From NCBI GenBank assembly GCA_902767775.1, contig CACXIP010000016.1:1-64000 (forward strand): a DNA stretch of 64,000 bases, in the 5' to 3' direction. The stretch's first letter is position 1, and every line of letters starts with the position of its first letter. Origin of the DNA: an uncultured Prevotellaceae bacterium. Its GTDB lineage: Bacteria > Bacteroidota > Bacteroidia > Bacteroidales > Bacteroidaceae. The notes under the pieces are model-generated. The model had not been told where the DNA came from and did no database searches. It worked only from the letters and a program-made list of their open reading frames with translations. Positions 8,468 to 18,040 of this stretch are shown here, piece after piece. The position numbers and the translations under genes are program-made.

Positions 8468-9421
8468 TTATTTTTGCTGTTCTTCTTCCTCCGGCTCATA
8501 TATTGCCGCAGCCTCCAAGTGCATTGTATGTATCTCGTCTGCCAGCCATTTAGGGGTGAGCACCTTAATCAAACTCCCACGACTTAATAAGTGGGCACTG
8601 AAATCAATGGTCGGACGCATGAAAAGTTCGAAATCGGAAAAATTCTCTCCCTTGACAATCTCATGTTGGCTCTTGTGCACAGGCAAGTCTTTCAGATAAA
8701 AACGTTCATACCCATATGCCCTGATGACAATCCGCTCTGGCTTGGTGTCATCACCAACAAGTACGCCATAACACTCATCAAAGTATTCTTGGGCATCAAA
8801 GTCTGGGTCAATCTTGAATTTGATGTCGGTCAGTTCCATATTTAGGATTCTGTCGAATGAGAACATCCCGAAGTAGTCAGACCCTGGCTTCTCTTCCGTC
8901 GCGTCACGGTGAAAGTGCCCCAATACATACCAGCGTTGCTTGAAGAGTTTGAGACAATAAGGCTCAAAGTTCAGGTGATTGTGATTGTCGGTTCCATATT
9001 TCCTGTAATCGACAGCAATCCTTACACTTTTCTTCATCGCCTCGATGACCATTCCCAAATAACCTTCCTCTGCAGGAACAGACTCAAGCAAAATCCTTTT
9101 TTGCATCGACAGGCTCTCACTGATGATGTTGTCGACGGAAAGCGTGGAGAGGAGCCATTTTTGCACACTCTCATCCTCCAGCACCTCGTCGTTGCCGATG
9201 TAATATTTGTAGCCATTTTTGCGGTCACATTCGATATAGATGCCGAACATCTCCTCTATTGCATCCTTGTGCCGGTTGAAAGTGGAACGGGCAAGCTCCA
9301 CTCCCTCGCTCAGGGTGCTTCGGAGCCATTTCTCCTGAATCTCCGAGAACGTGATTTTCTTAGCCTTGTGAATGGTTTCCACAAGCCAGATATATTCCTT
9401 GAATTTGAAAGCTGTTTTCAT
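8468..9421 (-). CDS. WYL-domain transcriptional regulator
   Basis: 317 residues. The N-terminal ~80 residues (TFSEIQEKWLRS...ARSTFNRHKDAIEEMFG) form a winged-helix DNA-binding part. The WYL domain follows at about residues 135-215, with VRIAVDYRKYGTDNHNHLNF and LKLFKQRWYVLGHFHRD covering the usual ligand-contacting block; here the name-giving motif reads WYV. The C-terminal WCX-like extension contains GENFSDFELFMRP and LLSRGSLIKVLTP. WYL proteins sense nucleic-acid-related or other small ligands. The gene follows the secreted protein gene by 16 bases, as the last member of the minus arm of the PUL, so it may regulate that locus. This link rests on position only. Confidence 0.88.
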   Translation of the reverse strand: MKTAFKFKEYIWLVETIHKAKKITFSEIQEKWLRSTLSEGVELARSTFNRHKDAIEEMFGIYIECDRKNGYKYYIGNDEVLEDESVQKWLLSTLSVDNIISESLSMQKRILLESVPAEEGYLGMVIEAMKKSVRIAVDYRKYGTDNHNHLNFEPYCLKLFKQRWYVLGHFHRDATEEKPGSDYFGMFSFDRILNMELTDIKFKIDPDFDAQEYFDECYGVLVGDDTKPERIVIRAYGYERFYLKDLPVHKSQHEIVKGENFSDFELFMRPTIDFSAHLLSRGSLIKVLTPKWLADEIHTMHLEAAAIYEPEEEEQQK

Positions 9422-9437
9422 ACTTGAAATCCTCGGT

Positions 9438-10154
9438 TCAGTTGTTTGCTCTATGGAATTTCATGCCATCCCATTTCAGTGTCAAGGAAGTGAACTCCTT
9501 CCCTTTGTAGGTTTTCACGATGATGTCCTTCCCAAATCTGGGGAGTTCGAAGATGACATTAGGTTTCATCTCATACCATTTGTCATACTCTTCTTTCGTC
9601 ATCTTTATCACCTTTTCTGGATTTGAATAGGAAATAAAATAGCTTTTGGTGTCGCTGTTGTATCCATAGCTCGATGGTCCCGTTTCCTTTTCCGTCAGGC
9701 AGACACCGACAGGATCGTCATCCAACTCCTCCCATTCGTGCTTGGCAGGATTGTATAGACTGATTTCAATATATGTGCATTCTGTAAAGACAGGTTTGTC
9801 CTCGTATATGATAACGCTATTCCATGCCACCAATTGTTTGCCGTCGCTGCGGTTCCAGAAGCATATCTCCACATAAGTGTGCTCATCTATTTCAGCCGGA
9901 TTGCTGTCATAGCGGAAATAGCCGTTTTTAGCATCAAGTGTGATTTTCTCACCCTTCTTTTGAGGTCGGCCTTTCAGGTATCGTTGCCATGCATCATGCA
10001 CAGCACCTATCAGTTCGCCTTCTGGCTCGCTCAATTGGCTGCTCACGATTTCTCTGATGGTTAAGCGGTTGTTCCTTCCTTTTCTTGAGGTCTGAGCACT
10101 GATGCTGCAGCATAGCAGCATCAAAAAGAGTACGAATACAGTTTTTTTTTTCAT
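9438..10154 (-). CDS. Secreted hypothetical protein
   Basis: 238 residues from ATG at 10154, chosen because it opens a signal peptide (MKKKTVFVLFLMLLCCSISAQ); the longer reading from 10283 runs back into the GH106 gene. The mature protein has basic residues first (TSRKGRNNRLTIRE) and then a beta-rich body with many aromatic residues (GYFRYDSNPAEIDEHTYVEI, FISYSNPEKVIKMTKEEYDK). No enzyme motif is seen. It sits 25 bases after GH106 and 16 bases before the WYL gene, so it is probably in their operon. Confidence 0.7.
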   Translation of the reverse strand: MKKKTVFVLFLMLLCCSISAQTSRKGRNNRLTIREIVSSQLSEPEGELIGAVHDAWQRYLKGRPQKKGEKITLDAKNGYFRYDSNPAEIDEHTYVEICFWNRSDGKQLVAWNSVIIYEDKPVFTECTYIEISLYNPAKHEWEELDDDPVGVCLTEKETGPSSYGYNSDTKSYFISYSNPEKVIKMTKEEYDKWYEMKPNVIFELPRFGKDIIVKTYKGKEFTSLTLKWDGMKFHRANN

Positions 10155-10179
10155 AGAGCAAAAATAGTTGATAGTTTTG

Positions 10180-13100
10180 TTATTTGATATTATTTCTTTT
10201 GACATACACGCCTTTTCCCAGTCCGGCTGGAAGGGGTGTCTTTTCTGTGCGGCGGTATTTGCCGTTGGTCCAAATTCCGTCATAGGGAGGGGTGCTGAGG
10301 TCTGACCCCAAAAGGGCGTTCGCCCAGGTGTTCACCACTTCGATGCACAACTCGTTCTTGCCACGTTTCACGGCTTTGGTGATATCGATGCAGTGGGGAG
10401 CCATCCAGGTGGTGCCACAGCAAATGCCGTTGACGTAGATGGTGGCGATGTCGTGGACATCGTCAAGTTGGAGCCACACCTGTCCTTTCACCTTCCCTTT
10501 GTATTTGAAGGTATTTTCATACCTTACATGTCCCGAATAGTATTTGATGCGTGGGTCGTCATAGGTTTCCCACCCCTTGAGCGTGTCGGCAGTTAGTCTG
10601 ATGCCGTTTTCCTCAAAAGTCATCTGCCAAGTACCGGTCACTTCTGTTGTGTTGGACACATGAGATTTATTGGCCAATGACTCTTTCTGGGGTATCAGTA
10701 GACCGACGGGTTCTCGCTGGTCTGAGGCGATGAGCATTACAGAACCATAGGGTGTGAGGGTGATTTCCTCAGTGGCTGCAGACGTGAGTCCCTTCATTGG
10801 GTCGACAATAAATCGATATTCCTTCTTTGTTCTGAGTTGGGGCGTGAAAGTGATGGTAGTGGCAGTTTGGTTGCTGATGAAATAGATGTCTGTCAGTCCG
10901 TCTTGCCGGTGGGTATAGTCGAGTCCGGTGGGCAATAGGATGTCGGGCTGTATGCCGATGCTCCCCATATTGGGTTCTGTCCAATGCTTGTCGATGATGA
11001 CGGCACCTTGCCAGCGCAATGCCTCTATTTCTTTCTTGCCTGTATTGATGTTGGCAGGATTCATCTTCCTCGCCTGGGGCACCACGATGGCACGGTAGCG
11101 CATGCCGTCGCGTGTGACCACTTCGCCGTTCTCTACCCGCATGCCACGGAGCACATCGTGATTGAAGGAGTCGTATTTGTAGCCATGTAGGGGGTTGACC
11201 CAGTCCTCAGCCTTTGTCATGTTGCGGGTGTGGCTGACACCCACCGGACTGGTTTCCATCGGCTGTCCCTCGTTGCGCAGTCTCACAGCCTCACGCTGGA
11301 GGATGGAGTCGCCGAACAAACCAGGGAGCATGTCGGTGAGCCGCTCAGGAAGGATGGAGCGCCGAGGCACCTCATCGCCAATGTAGACTGCCAGGTCGAC
11401 CACTGGATTTCCACGCTGTAGAAACGTTTGGCAATTGCGGATATATTCTGTGAAGGCAGGCATCTCACGCCACCAGGTGTTGTCGCGCTGGAAGAAGGTG
11501 CCGATGCCGTCGAGCGTCATGCCAGGTCTGCGGTCCGTCCATGGGTTATGGGTGCAGACATGGAAGACAATGCTGTTGATGCCAAGGCAATAGTTGCGGT
11601 CGAGCAGCGGTTTGAGCAGGGCAGGTGTCTCATCCCAGGTGCCACGTACCTCCGTGAATCCCTCTGCTTGGATGATGGGTTTGCCATAGATGTGAGCCCC
11701 GCTGATGGCGTCGAGCATGTCGTTGGGCTTGTCATGTGTGGGTGAGTTGAGCCAGAACTCCCCCATGGGATAGTCTGCATGACGGTAGTGCAGCAGTCCG
11801 TCGCTCACCATGGTGGGTGCGACGCACTCTGTGGAGAGTTGCACGCCATACTGTCGTGCTGCCTTTTCCATCTCATCGAAGAAAACCCCGTCAATCAATT
11901 CGGCGATGGTCTGGCGGATGTCGCGCAGCACTTGTTCGCTGCACTCACTGTTCACGATGGGTACTCCGGCATAGACGGGCAACCAGGTCAGAAGGTCGTA
12001 GCCACGGCGCTTGGCAAACTCGTCTGCGAAAGACTTGTTCCAGTTCTGCGACCCACATTCCCAACTGTCCACATGGAGGCGTGTGACAACACCCTGTGGA
12101 GCGCGGCCGTGGATGGCACCAAACCAATGGGCGAGTTGTTTGCGGATGGCTGAGCGTGAGAACTTGTCGCATTCCAGTCCGCGGCCTCCGCCGCCAGTGG
12201 CATTGGCGTGTCCCGTTGAGGTATGTCCCATGCGGAGGATGCGCCACAGTCCACGGGGAACAGTGACTTGACCATTGGATATGTCGAGACGAATGATTTT
12301 CTCTTGCGCGACACAGTCGTTGACATCGATGGGGAAGGGGGCACCTACCCGCCACACTGCTCCAGACTTGCCCTCATAGCCGTCAATGACAGGGATGCTG
12401 GACAGTTCAATCTGCGCTATTTTTAATGTTGGTTTCCATTTGGCAGCATCCATGTCCTCGCTGCCAGGGTCGCTGCCCTCTGGTGTCCAATGGAACTTGA
12501 AATACCTTGCCTTGGTGACAGGGATGGCGTAGGTGGCATATGCATCGGTGTTCTGCCAACCTTGTCGGGCTGGCTCGATGTTGCGCACATGTCGATAACT
12601 GATGCCGTCGTCGGAAGCATACACTCGCCATCGGTGGGCCTCATAGTTGTTCCCGCCGGTGATGATGCGCACCTGTCGTAAGGTGAAGGGCGTATCATAA
12701 CTAAAAACGATGTCGCAAGGGTCGTTGCTGCGGAATGGAAACTCTACTGAGGCATGAGGCTTTCTTCCGTCGGGCTTCTCTGCCAAGGGGATGGCGTATG
12801 TGGCGATGTCCTCATAGTAGTTCTCAACAGTGGTGGGCTGGGGAAGGGCGACTGTACCGCCTTTGCTGCTGATGATGGTGTCGCTCCACACCACGCGCTG
12901 CATGGACTCCTCGGGGGTTATCCATGGACCTCCGCCAAGAGCAAAACCATCGGAGAAATGGATGCCTATCTCCAGTCCCAGGCTGTCGGCGATGCGGAAT
13001 GCCGTGTCCATACGCTGCCACCATTCCGGTGACAGCTGACGGGCAGTACCGGCATATTGTGCCCCGTCGCTCACATCCTTGATGGGCATGAGATAGCACC

Positions 13101-13263
13101 CACCGATGCCCGCATCCTTCATGCCTTGGAGGTCGAGACGAATGCCCTCATCACTCACACAACCATACATCCAGTACCAAAACGTCCAGGGCTTGGTCGT
13201 GTCGGTGGCTGATGCATGGAGGCTGCAAAGGGCAGCAAGCAGGAGAAAGAGCGTTTTTTTCAT
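10180..13263 (-). CDS. GH106-type alpha-L-rhamnosidase, secreted
   Basis: 1027 residues with a signal peptide (MKKTLFLLLAALCSLHASA). The N-terminal catalytic part shows GH106-like blocks: PWTFWYWMYGCVSDEGIRLD, DAGIGGCYLMPI, GLEIGIHFSDGFALGGGPW and, later, LHVDSWECGSQNW. A beta-sandwich near the C-terminus (WLQLDDVHDIATIYVNG...WMAPHCIDITKAVKRGKNEL) is the galactose-binding-like module usual in this family. GH106 enzymes release alpha-L-rhamnose from rhamnogalacturonan or decorated glycans. It sits 14 bases after the GH2 gene, so both are likely on one transcript. The exact linkage specificity cannot be read from sequence. Confidence 0.85.
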   Translation of the reverse strand: MKKTLFLLLAALCSLHASATDTTKPWTFWYWMYGCVSDEGIRLDLQGMKDAGIGGCYLMPIKDVSDGAQYAGTARQLSPEWWQRMDTAFRIADSLGLEIGIHFSDGFALGGGPWITPEESMQRVVWSDTIISSKGGTVALPQPTTVENYYEDIATYAIPLAEKPDGRKPHASVEFPFRSNDPCDIVFSYDTPFTLRQVRIITGGNNYEAHRWRVYASDDGISYRHVRNIEPARQGWQNTDAYATYAIPVTKARYFKFHWTPEGSDPGSEDMDAAKWKPTLKIAQIELSSIPVIDGYEGKSGAVWRVGAPFPIDVNDCVAQEKIIRLDISNGQVTVPRGLWRILRMGHTSTGHANATGGGGRGLECDKFSRSAIRKQLAHWFGAIHGRAPQGVVTRLHVDSWECGSQNWNKSFADEFAKRRGYDLLTWLPVYAGVPIVNSECSEQVLRDIRQTIAELIDGVFFDEMEKAARQYGVQLSTECVAPTMVSDGLLHYRHADYPMGEFWLNSPTHDKPNDMLDAISGAHIYGKPIIQAEGFTEVRGTWDETPALLKPLLDRNYCLGINSIVFHVCTHNPWTDRRPGMTLDGIGTFFQRDNTWWREMPAFTEYIRNCQTFLQRGNPVVDLAVYIGDEVPRRSILPERLTDMLPGLFGDSILQREAVRLRNEGQPMETSPVGVSHTRNMTKAEDWVNPLHGYKYDSFNHDVLRGMRVENGEVVTRDGMRYRAIVVPQARKMNPANINTGKKEIEALRWQGAVIIDKHWTEPNMGSIGIQPDILLPTGLDYTHRQDGLTDIYFISNQTATTITFTPQLRTKKEYRFIVDPMKGLTSAATEEITLTPYGSVMLIASDQREPVGLLIPQKESLANKSHVSNTTEVTGTWQMTFEENGIRLTADTLKGWETYDDPRIKYYSGHVRYENTFKYKGKVKGQVWLQLDDVHDIATIYVNGICCGTTWMAPHCIDITKAVKRGKNELCIEVVNTWANALLGSDLSTPPYDGIWTNGKYRRTEKTPLPAGLGKGVYVKRNNIK

Positions 13264-13277
13264 TCAGAGAGGATGAT

Positions 13278-16079
13278 TTATTCAAACCATAGTTCTGCGG
13301 AATAAACATGCATTCCTTTTGCCCAATAGGGTTGGGCGGAGGGACCGTTGAGGTCGGTGGTGTTCACCTTGTTGCGCACGGCGGGAATGGCCTCCCACAG
13401 TGAGAGACCGGTGGCAGGCAGCTCATATAGCAGGTGGTCGCGTCCGTCGCGTGGCTGATAGACACCGACATAGAGTTTGTCGCCTGAACGTGGAAGGGTG
13501 GGTTGGATGCTGATTCTGCCTTCTGCGGTATTCAGCTGCATCCATTTCACGTGTGAGAAGTAGCCTTTGAATTCAGGATACTCGAACGACTCTCCTGGGA
13601 TGGGGTCGTTGTAGTCGGTCTGCCAATAGCCATACTGCGGACCCTCGAGTCGGTTCTGCCACACGCGGTAGGGACCGTCGCCCACCCATTGCTTGCTCTT
13701 CACCTGGGTCTCGGGATAGTCGAAGGTGATGCCCATCATGTCGACCACACCGTTGAAATGGCAATAGGTAGTGAGGTGTATGCTGCCGTTCTCATGGAAT
13801 TTCCATACGACTTGTGTCATGCTGCCATGGTCATATTTGGCAGTCAATTGGCCATTCTCAAAACTGAAACCGGCAAAACATCCCTGGTCATCATAAGTGG
13901 TGTACTGCGTCTTTTTCTTGAATGCCTCCTTGTCGTCATGGTTGAAGAAGCCATCTTGTGAGCGGTCGCTGCGCTTGACGGCAATAAAGCGCGGTCCGTT
14001 GCTGAGGGAGATGGTGCGCGAACCGACGCCCACTTTCTGCAAATGGCCGTCTTTCTTGGAGAAGACGTAGGTCTTGTTGGCTGTGGTGACTGTTACCTCT
14101 TCGGCTGTCTCTGTCATGGTGGCAGCTGTGGGAAGTGTGCACATACCTGTCGTTTTTCCCAATGGTTGACTCCAGGTGAATACCTCTTGGCCAAATGGGT
14201 CGGTGGCGGTCACCTGCAACACGTCGCCTTTGCCTTTGGGTATGTCCACATAGCCTTTGTCGCCTGGCTTCAGGTCGGGCGACGGGAGGGTGCCTTCTCC
14301 GACAACCTTCACTTCCGACTGACCGATGGCTGGCATGTTGAGATATTTGTAGGTGAAACGACAGTCTTTCAGGTTGGTGAAGTCGTAGTGGTTGGTGAAG
14401 AAGATGGCATTCTCACCCCATTCCAGTTGGATGGGACTCCACACCTCCTTGATGGTGAAGTATGACCCCTCTTTCTCGTGATGGGGTCCTACAATGCCGT
14501 CGGCGGCGTAGTTGCCCACGCAGTCGATGATGTTGTCCATGTCGGTGCGCACCACACCTTGGTCGGCGAGGTCCCAAAGGAAACCACCGGCACAGCGCCG
14601 GTTCGACATCATCAGGTCCCAATAGTCTTTCAGACCGGCACCATGTCCGCCATCATACAAACCATGTAGAAACTCGGTAGGCAGGAAAATCTCTTTCTGC
14701 CGCATGAACTCCGCCGTCTCGCCCCATGAGCGGTAGTGCTTGGTCTCAAACCCATTTCGGTTAGCCCACGGATAGAGCACCACGCGTTTCTGGGGGTCGA
14801 ACTTCTCAAAGAAGGGTTCCAGTTCGTAATTGAAGCCACCCTCGTTGCCATTGCTCCAGAATATGACTGACGGGTGGTTGACGTCACGGGTGACCATCTC
14901 CTCCACCAATTGCTGACCGTTGATGGTCTCATGTGCCCAATGCCATCCGCTCAGTTCGTTCTCCACATAGAGTCCCAATGAGTCACAGGCGTCCAGAAAT
15001 TCGGGGTCGGCTGGATAATGAGACAGGCGAACAGCGTTCATGTTCATGCTCTTGATAAGGCGTACGTCCTCGATATTTTTCGCCTTGGAGAGGGTGCGCC
15101 CAGTCTCCGGACGGAACGAGTGGCGGTTGACGCCCTTGAAAATGACTCTTTGGCCATTGATATAGACTCCGTCGCTGGCGCGGTATTCGATAGTGCGGAA
15201 ACCAAACCGCTCACGCTCTACATGGAGCGTCTTGCCTTGGTTGTCTTTTAAAGTAAATACGGCGGTGTGGAGATTGGGCGTCTCTGCTGTCCACAGCCGT
15301 GGTGCCTTGACAGAGAAGTCCACACGGTGGATGTCGGATGCACCTGATGCCTTTCCCTTGCCGATGGCCTTGCCGCTGGCATCGAGAATCTCCACCTCGA
15401 CAGAGGCTCCGTCAACGGCACGGTTAAGATACACATCGGCTTGAAAGCGGCCATCCATACCAGCATTGATGGCTACGCGGCTGATGTTGCGTGCAGGTTT
15501 GCTCACCACAAACACCGGACGGATGATGCCGCCGAAATTCCAATAGTCAGCACGCCGCTCAGCCATGTTCACCTGCTCATTCTCACTCTCCTTGCTTACT
15601 TCCACCTCCAGACGGTTCTTTTTCTTACCGCAGAAAATACGGTCGGATACATCATACTGGAAACGGTAGAAACCACCATGGTGCACACTGCCTGCCTTCC
15701 TGCCGTTGATGGTTACGCGGGCATCGGTCATGGCTGCCTCGAATACGAGGAATATCTGCCTGCCAGCCCACGAATCGGGCAGCGTGAACTCATACTTGTA
15801 CAATCCCTTCTCATCGGCAATGCCTTCTGGGTTGGCCTTTCCATAAAACCGCATGCCATATTGGTAGGTGCCAAACCCCTGAAGTTCCCAACAGGAGGGG
15901 ACACCAATCTTCGTCCATTTTCCGGCATTGCGTCCATCGGTGCATTGGAAATCCCATTCCACCATATCGTCACAGCCTGTGCCGCTCAGGTATTGGCGGT
16001 GGGTCTGCACGTCGGTTGGTTGTGCCATCATGGTCAGTGCAAAAACGGTCATCCCGATGGCGGAAAAAATCTTTTTCAT
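13278..16079 (-). CDS. GH2 beta-galactosidase-like glycoside hydrolase, secreted
   Basis: 933 residues from ATG at 16079, where a signal peptide begins (MKKIFSAIGMTVFALTMMAQ); a longer start at 16124 was rejected. The order is the classic one: sugar-binding domain with GVPSCWELQGFGTYQYG, two beta-sandwiches, then a TIM barrel with GVNRHSFRPETGRTLS and MNAVRLSHYPADPEF. The acid/base is Glu413 in WSNGNEGG. The nucleophile is Glu469 in FLPTEFLHGLYDGG, aligned with LacZ-type CEYxHAMGN. The C-terminal small-chain-like domain contains WVGDGPYRVWQNRLEGPQYG. Probably acts on beta-linked galactose or glucuronate. First gene of the minus PUL arm. Confidence 0.88.
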   Translation of the reverse strand: MKKIFSAIGMTVFALTMMAQPTDVQTHRQYLSGTGCDDMVEWDFQCTDGRNAGKWTKIGVPSCWELQGFGTYQYGMRFYGKANPEGIADEKGLYKYEFTLPDSWAGRQIFLVFEAAMTDARVTINGRKAGSVHHGGFYRFQYDVSDRIFCGKKKNRLEVEVSKESENEQVNMAERRADYWNFGGIIRPVFVVSKPARNISRVAINAGMDGRFQADVYLNRAVDGASVEVEILDASGKAIGKGKASGASDIHRVDFSVKAPRLWTAETPNLHTAVFTLKDNQGKTLHVERERFGFRTIEYRASDGVYINGQRVIFKGVNRHSFRPETGRTLSKAKNIEDVRLIKSMNMNAVRLSHYPADPEFLDACDSLGLYVENELSGWHWAHETINGQQLVEEMVTRDVNHPSVIFWSNGNEGGFNYELEPFFEKFDPQKRVVLYPWANRNGFETKHYRSWGETAEFMRQKEIFLPTEFLHGLYDGGHGAGLKDYWDLMMSNRRCAGGFLWDLADQGVVRTDMDNIIDCVGNYAADGIVGPHHEKEGSYFTIKEVWSPIQLEWGENAIFFTNHYDFTNLKDCRFTYKYLNMPAIGQSEVKVVGEGTLPSPDLKPGDKGYVDIPKGKGDVLQVTATDPFGQEVFTWSQPLGKTTGMCTLPTAATMTETAEEVTVTTANKTYVFSKKDGHLQKVGVGSRTISLSNGPRFIAVKRSDRSQDGFFNHDDKEAFKKKTQYTTYDDQGCFAGFSFENGQLTAKYDHGSMTQVVWKFHENGSIHLTTYCHFNGVVDMMGITFDYPETQVKSKQWVGDGPYRVWQNRLEGPQYGYWQTDYNDPIPGESFEYPEFKGYFSHVKWMQLNTAEGRISIQPTLPRSGDKLYVGVYQPRDGRDHLLYELPATGLSLWEAIPAVRNKVNTTDLNGPSAQPYWAKGMHVYSAELWFE

Positions 16080-16266
16080 AGGATAAGTATTTTTGTGATT
16101 TGTGCCTTTCGCGCACACATGCATGTTATTTATTATATAGACTCAATTATCATGGTTATGTAACCAATTTTGTCCCACAAGTGCGACCTCCTGTTCCTCG
16201 GATGTGCTCGCTGTATTCTCCAAAAACAGCCACAAATGTTAAAAACAAAAGATTTATTGGAAAAAA

Positions 16267-16298
16267 TTTGCTTTTGTTGATAATGACCTTTATATTTG
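16267..16298 (+). promoter_or_regulatory. Promoter for the candidate small RNA
   Basis: TTTG at 16267-16270, 20 bases, TATATTTG at 16291-16298: a full match to the Bacteroidales promoter pattern, pointing to a start near 16304. Confidence 0.6.
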
Positions 16299-16303
16299 CA
16301 GCA

Positions 16304-16376
16304 ATAATTTTTTGGATTTCGATGTTTCGAAATCAGTATTCGAGGTTGGTAGCTTCCTGCACCAACCTCTTTTTTT
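16304..16376 (+). ncRNA. Candidate small RNA with two hairpins
   Basis: There is no room for a gene here, yet a complete transcription unit is visible: a promoter at 16267-16298, a perfect eight-base hairpin (16315-16322 / 16327-16334, loop TGTT) and a terminator hairpin (16342-16350 / 16361-16369) followed by seven T. The predicted RNA is about 73 nt. It lies in the 506-bp gap between the two arms of the PUL and is read toward GH28. It could act in trans on SusC-type or glycosidase mRNAs, as known for other PUL-linked small RNAs in Bacteroides; that role is inferred. It could also be a terminated leader of GH28, but GH28 has its own promoter downstream. Confidence 0.55.
16342..16376 (+). terminator. 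Rho-independent terminator of the candidate small RNA
   Basis: GAGGTTGGT / ACCAACCTC nine-base perfect stem with a ten-base loop and a run of seven T (16370-16376). No annotated plus-strand gene precedes it. Confidence 0.8.
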
Positions 16377-16437
16377 GTTCTACTTTTACTTGTTTCTTGC
16401 TGTTTTAGCCCCATTTTTTGAAAAAAATATGGAAAAA

Positions 16438-16469
16438 GTTGCAGTTTTCAATTCAAATACCTATTTTTG
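16438..16469 (+). promoter_or_regulatory. Promoter for the GH28-SusC-SusD operon
   Basis: GTTG at 16438-16441, 20 bases, TATTTTTG at 16462-16469. The leader would be about 110 bases. The short word CAAGACATTG occurs twice in it (16520-16529 and 16557-16566), along with a CCCCAAAAGGG palindrome-like stretch. Confidence 0.55.
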
Positions 16470-16585
16470 TCCGTTCCAATAAAGGAAATGCCCCAAAATA
16501 ACCAATATAAATAACCTAACAAGACATTGAGAAGATACCCCAAAAGGGTGTTTGCCCAAGACATTGTTAACCTAAAAAACAATTA

Positions 16586-17983
16586 ATGAGAAGATTTCTC
16601 ACCCTTTTTTTGATGATGCTGGTCACGCTCCGAATGACCGCAGAGTTTGTTGTCGACCCTATGCAACTGGGTGCCCGTGGCGATGGCAAGACCGATGATG
16701 CTGTGGCTGTCCAGCAAGCCATCGACCAATGCTCCGCAGAGGGTGGGGGTATCGTCATGTTCAGTCCAGGACACACCTATCTCTGTGGACCGGTGAGACT
16801 GAAGTCAAATGTGGTCTTGTTTCTGTCATCCACATCTGTGCTGCGTGCCAACCCCGATGAGAGCGTTTACCGTCTCAGTGCTTTCGGTGCCAATGAGGGC
16901 GAGGGCATGATGTGGCTCTATGCCGATGGCGCAGAGAACATCACCATCATGGGACATGGCACCATCGACGGCAACGGCGTGGCGTTCATGGGTGCAGAAC
17001 TGGAGGACTCCTATGAACTTAAACCCGTGACCACTTTCGACCCACGTCCGCATGTACTTACACTCACTGGTGTACGCAACCTGACCGTGCGCGACATTAC
17101 CATCCGCGACGGTGCCTACTGGACTCTTCATCTCGTGGGGTGCGATGGTGCGGTGATTGACGGCATCAACCTGCTCAACAACCTCAAGATACGCAATGGT
17201 GACGGCATCGACATCGACCACTCGCGCAACGTGCGCATCGCCAACTGCCACATCACCAGCGGCGATGACTGCATCTGCCTGAAAAACCGCCGCGAGACCG
17301 AGCAATATGGTTCGTGCCACGACATCACAGTGACCAACTGTGTGATGACCAGCCGTTCATGCGCTATCAAAATTGGAAGCGAAAATGTGGACTCCATTTA
17401 CAACGTCCTGTTCGACAACTGTGTCATCACCGCCTCCAACCGCGGATTGGGCATACAAAATCGCGATGAGGGTACGGTGAGCGATGTGGTGTTCTCCAAT
17501 ATCCTCCTTGACTGCCGCCTTTGGTCTGATGTGTGGTGGGGAAAGGCCGAACCCATCTATGTCACGTCTTATCCTCGGGCAAACGGCAACCACAAGGATG
17601 CCAACTGGCGATTCCCCAAGGGACAGACAGAGGGGCGTTGTGGCGAGGTGTCACGCATCTGGTTCAACAACATACAGGCGACAAGTGAGAACGGATGCTT
17701 CATCGGTGGTGACACAAAGGACAAGGTCAACCATATCTACATCAACAACCTTACCCTTACCATGCGGAGGTCTACTCCATATGAGGGCGGGGTGTACGAC
17801 AAGCGTCCGTGCCGTGGCGAAGGCTTTGTCAGCGGAAAGGTGCATGGAGTCTATGTAGATACAGCAAGCGATATCCTCATCAATGGGTTGTTCGTAGATT
17901 GGGGCAAGGCAGACTTCCCCAAAATGGGACTCAACCATATGGAGAAAAATGGTGAGCGAATCATCGTCAAAGGAGAAATTTGA
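16586..17983 (+). CDS. GH28 polygalacturonase-like glycosidase, secreted
   Basis: 465 residues with a signal peptide (MRRFLTLFLMMLVTLRMTA). The right-handed beta-helix has the GH28 signatures: GHGTIDGNG, NGDGIDID with Asp206 (the NTD-like block), GDDC with Asp227-Asp228, and AIKIGSE. These Asp residues are the expected catalytic set. The canonical RIK is replaced by AIKIGSE, as in many Bacteroidetes GH28. It likely hydrolyses alpha-galacturonosyl bonds in pectin backbones or side chains, in the periplasm or at the cell surface. First gene of the plus PUL arm, 57 bases before SusC. Confidence 0.9.
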   Translation: MRRFLTLFLMMLVTLRMTAEFVVDPMQLGARGDGKTDDAVAVQQAIDQCSAEGGGIVMFSPGHTYLCGPVRLKSNVVLFLSSTSVLRANPDESVYRLSAFGANEGEGMMWLYADGAENITIMGHGTIDGNGVAFMGAELEDSYELKPVTTFDPRPHVLTLTGVRNLTVRDITIRDGAYWTLHLVGCDGAVIDGINLLNNLKIRNGDGIDIDHSRNVRIANCHITSGDDCICLKNRRETEQYGSCHDITVTNCVMTSRSCAIKIGSENVDSIYNVLFDNCVITASNRGLGIQNRDEGTVSDVVFSNILLDCRLWSDVWWGKAEPIYVTSYPRANGNHKDANWRFPKGQTEGRCGEVSRIWFNNIQATSENGCFIGGDTKDKVNHIYINNLTLTMRRSTPYEGGVYDKRPCRGEGFVSGKVHGVYVDTASDILINGLFVDWGKADFPKMGLNHMEKNGERIIVKGEI

Positions 17984-18040
17984 GTATTAACCCCCAAAAT
18001 TAGGAAATCAAACCAAATATCAATCTAATTACAAACAATT

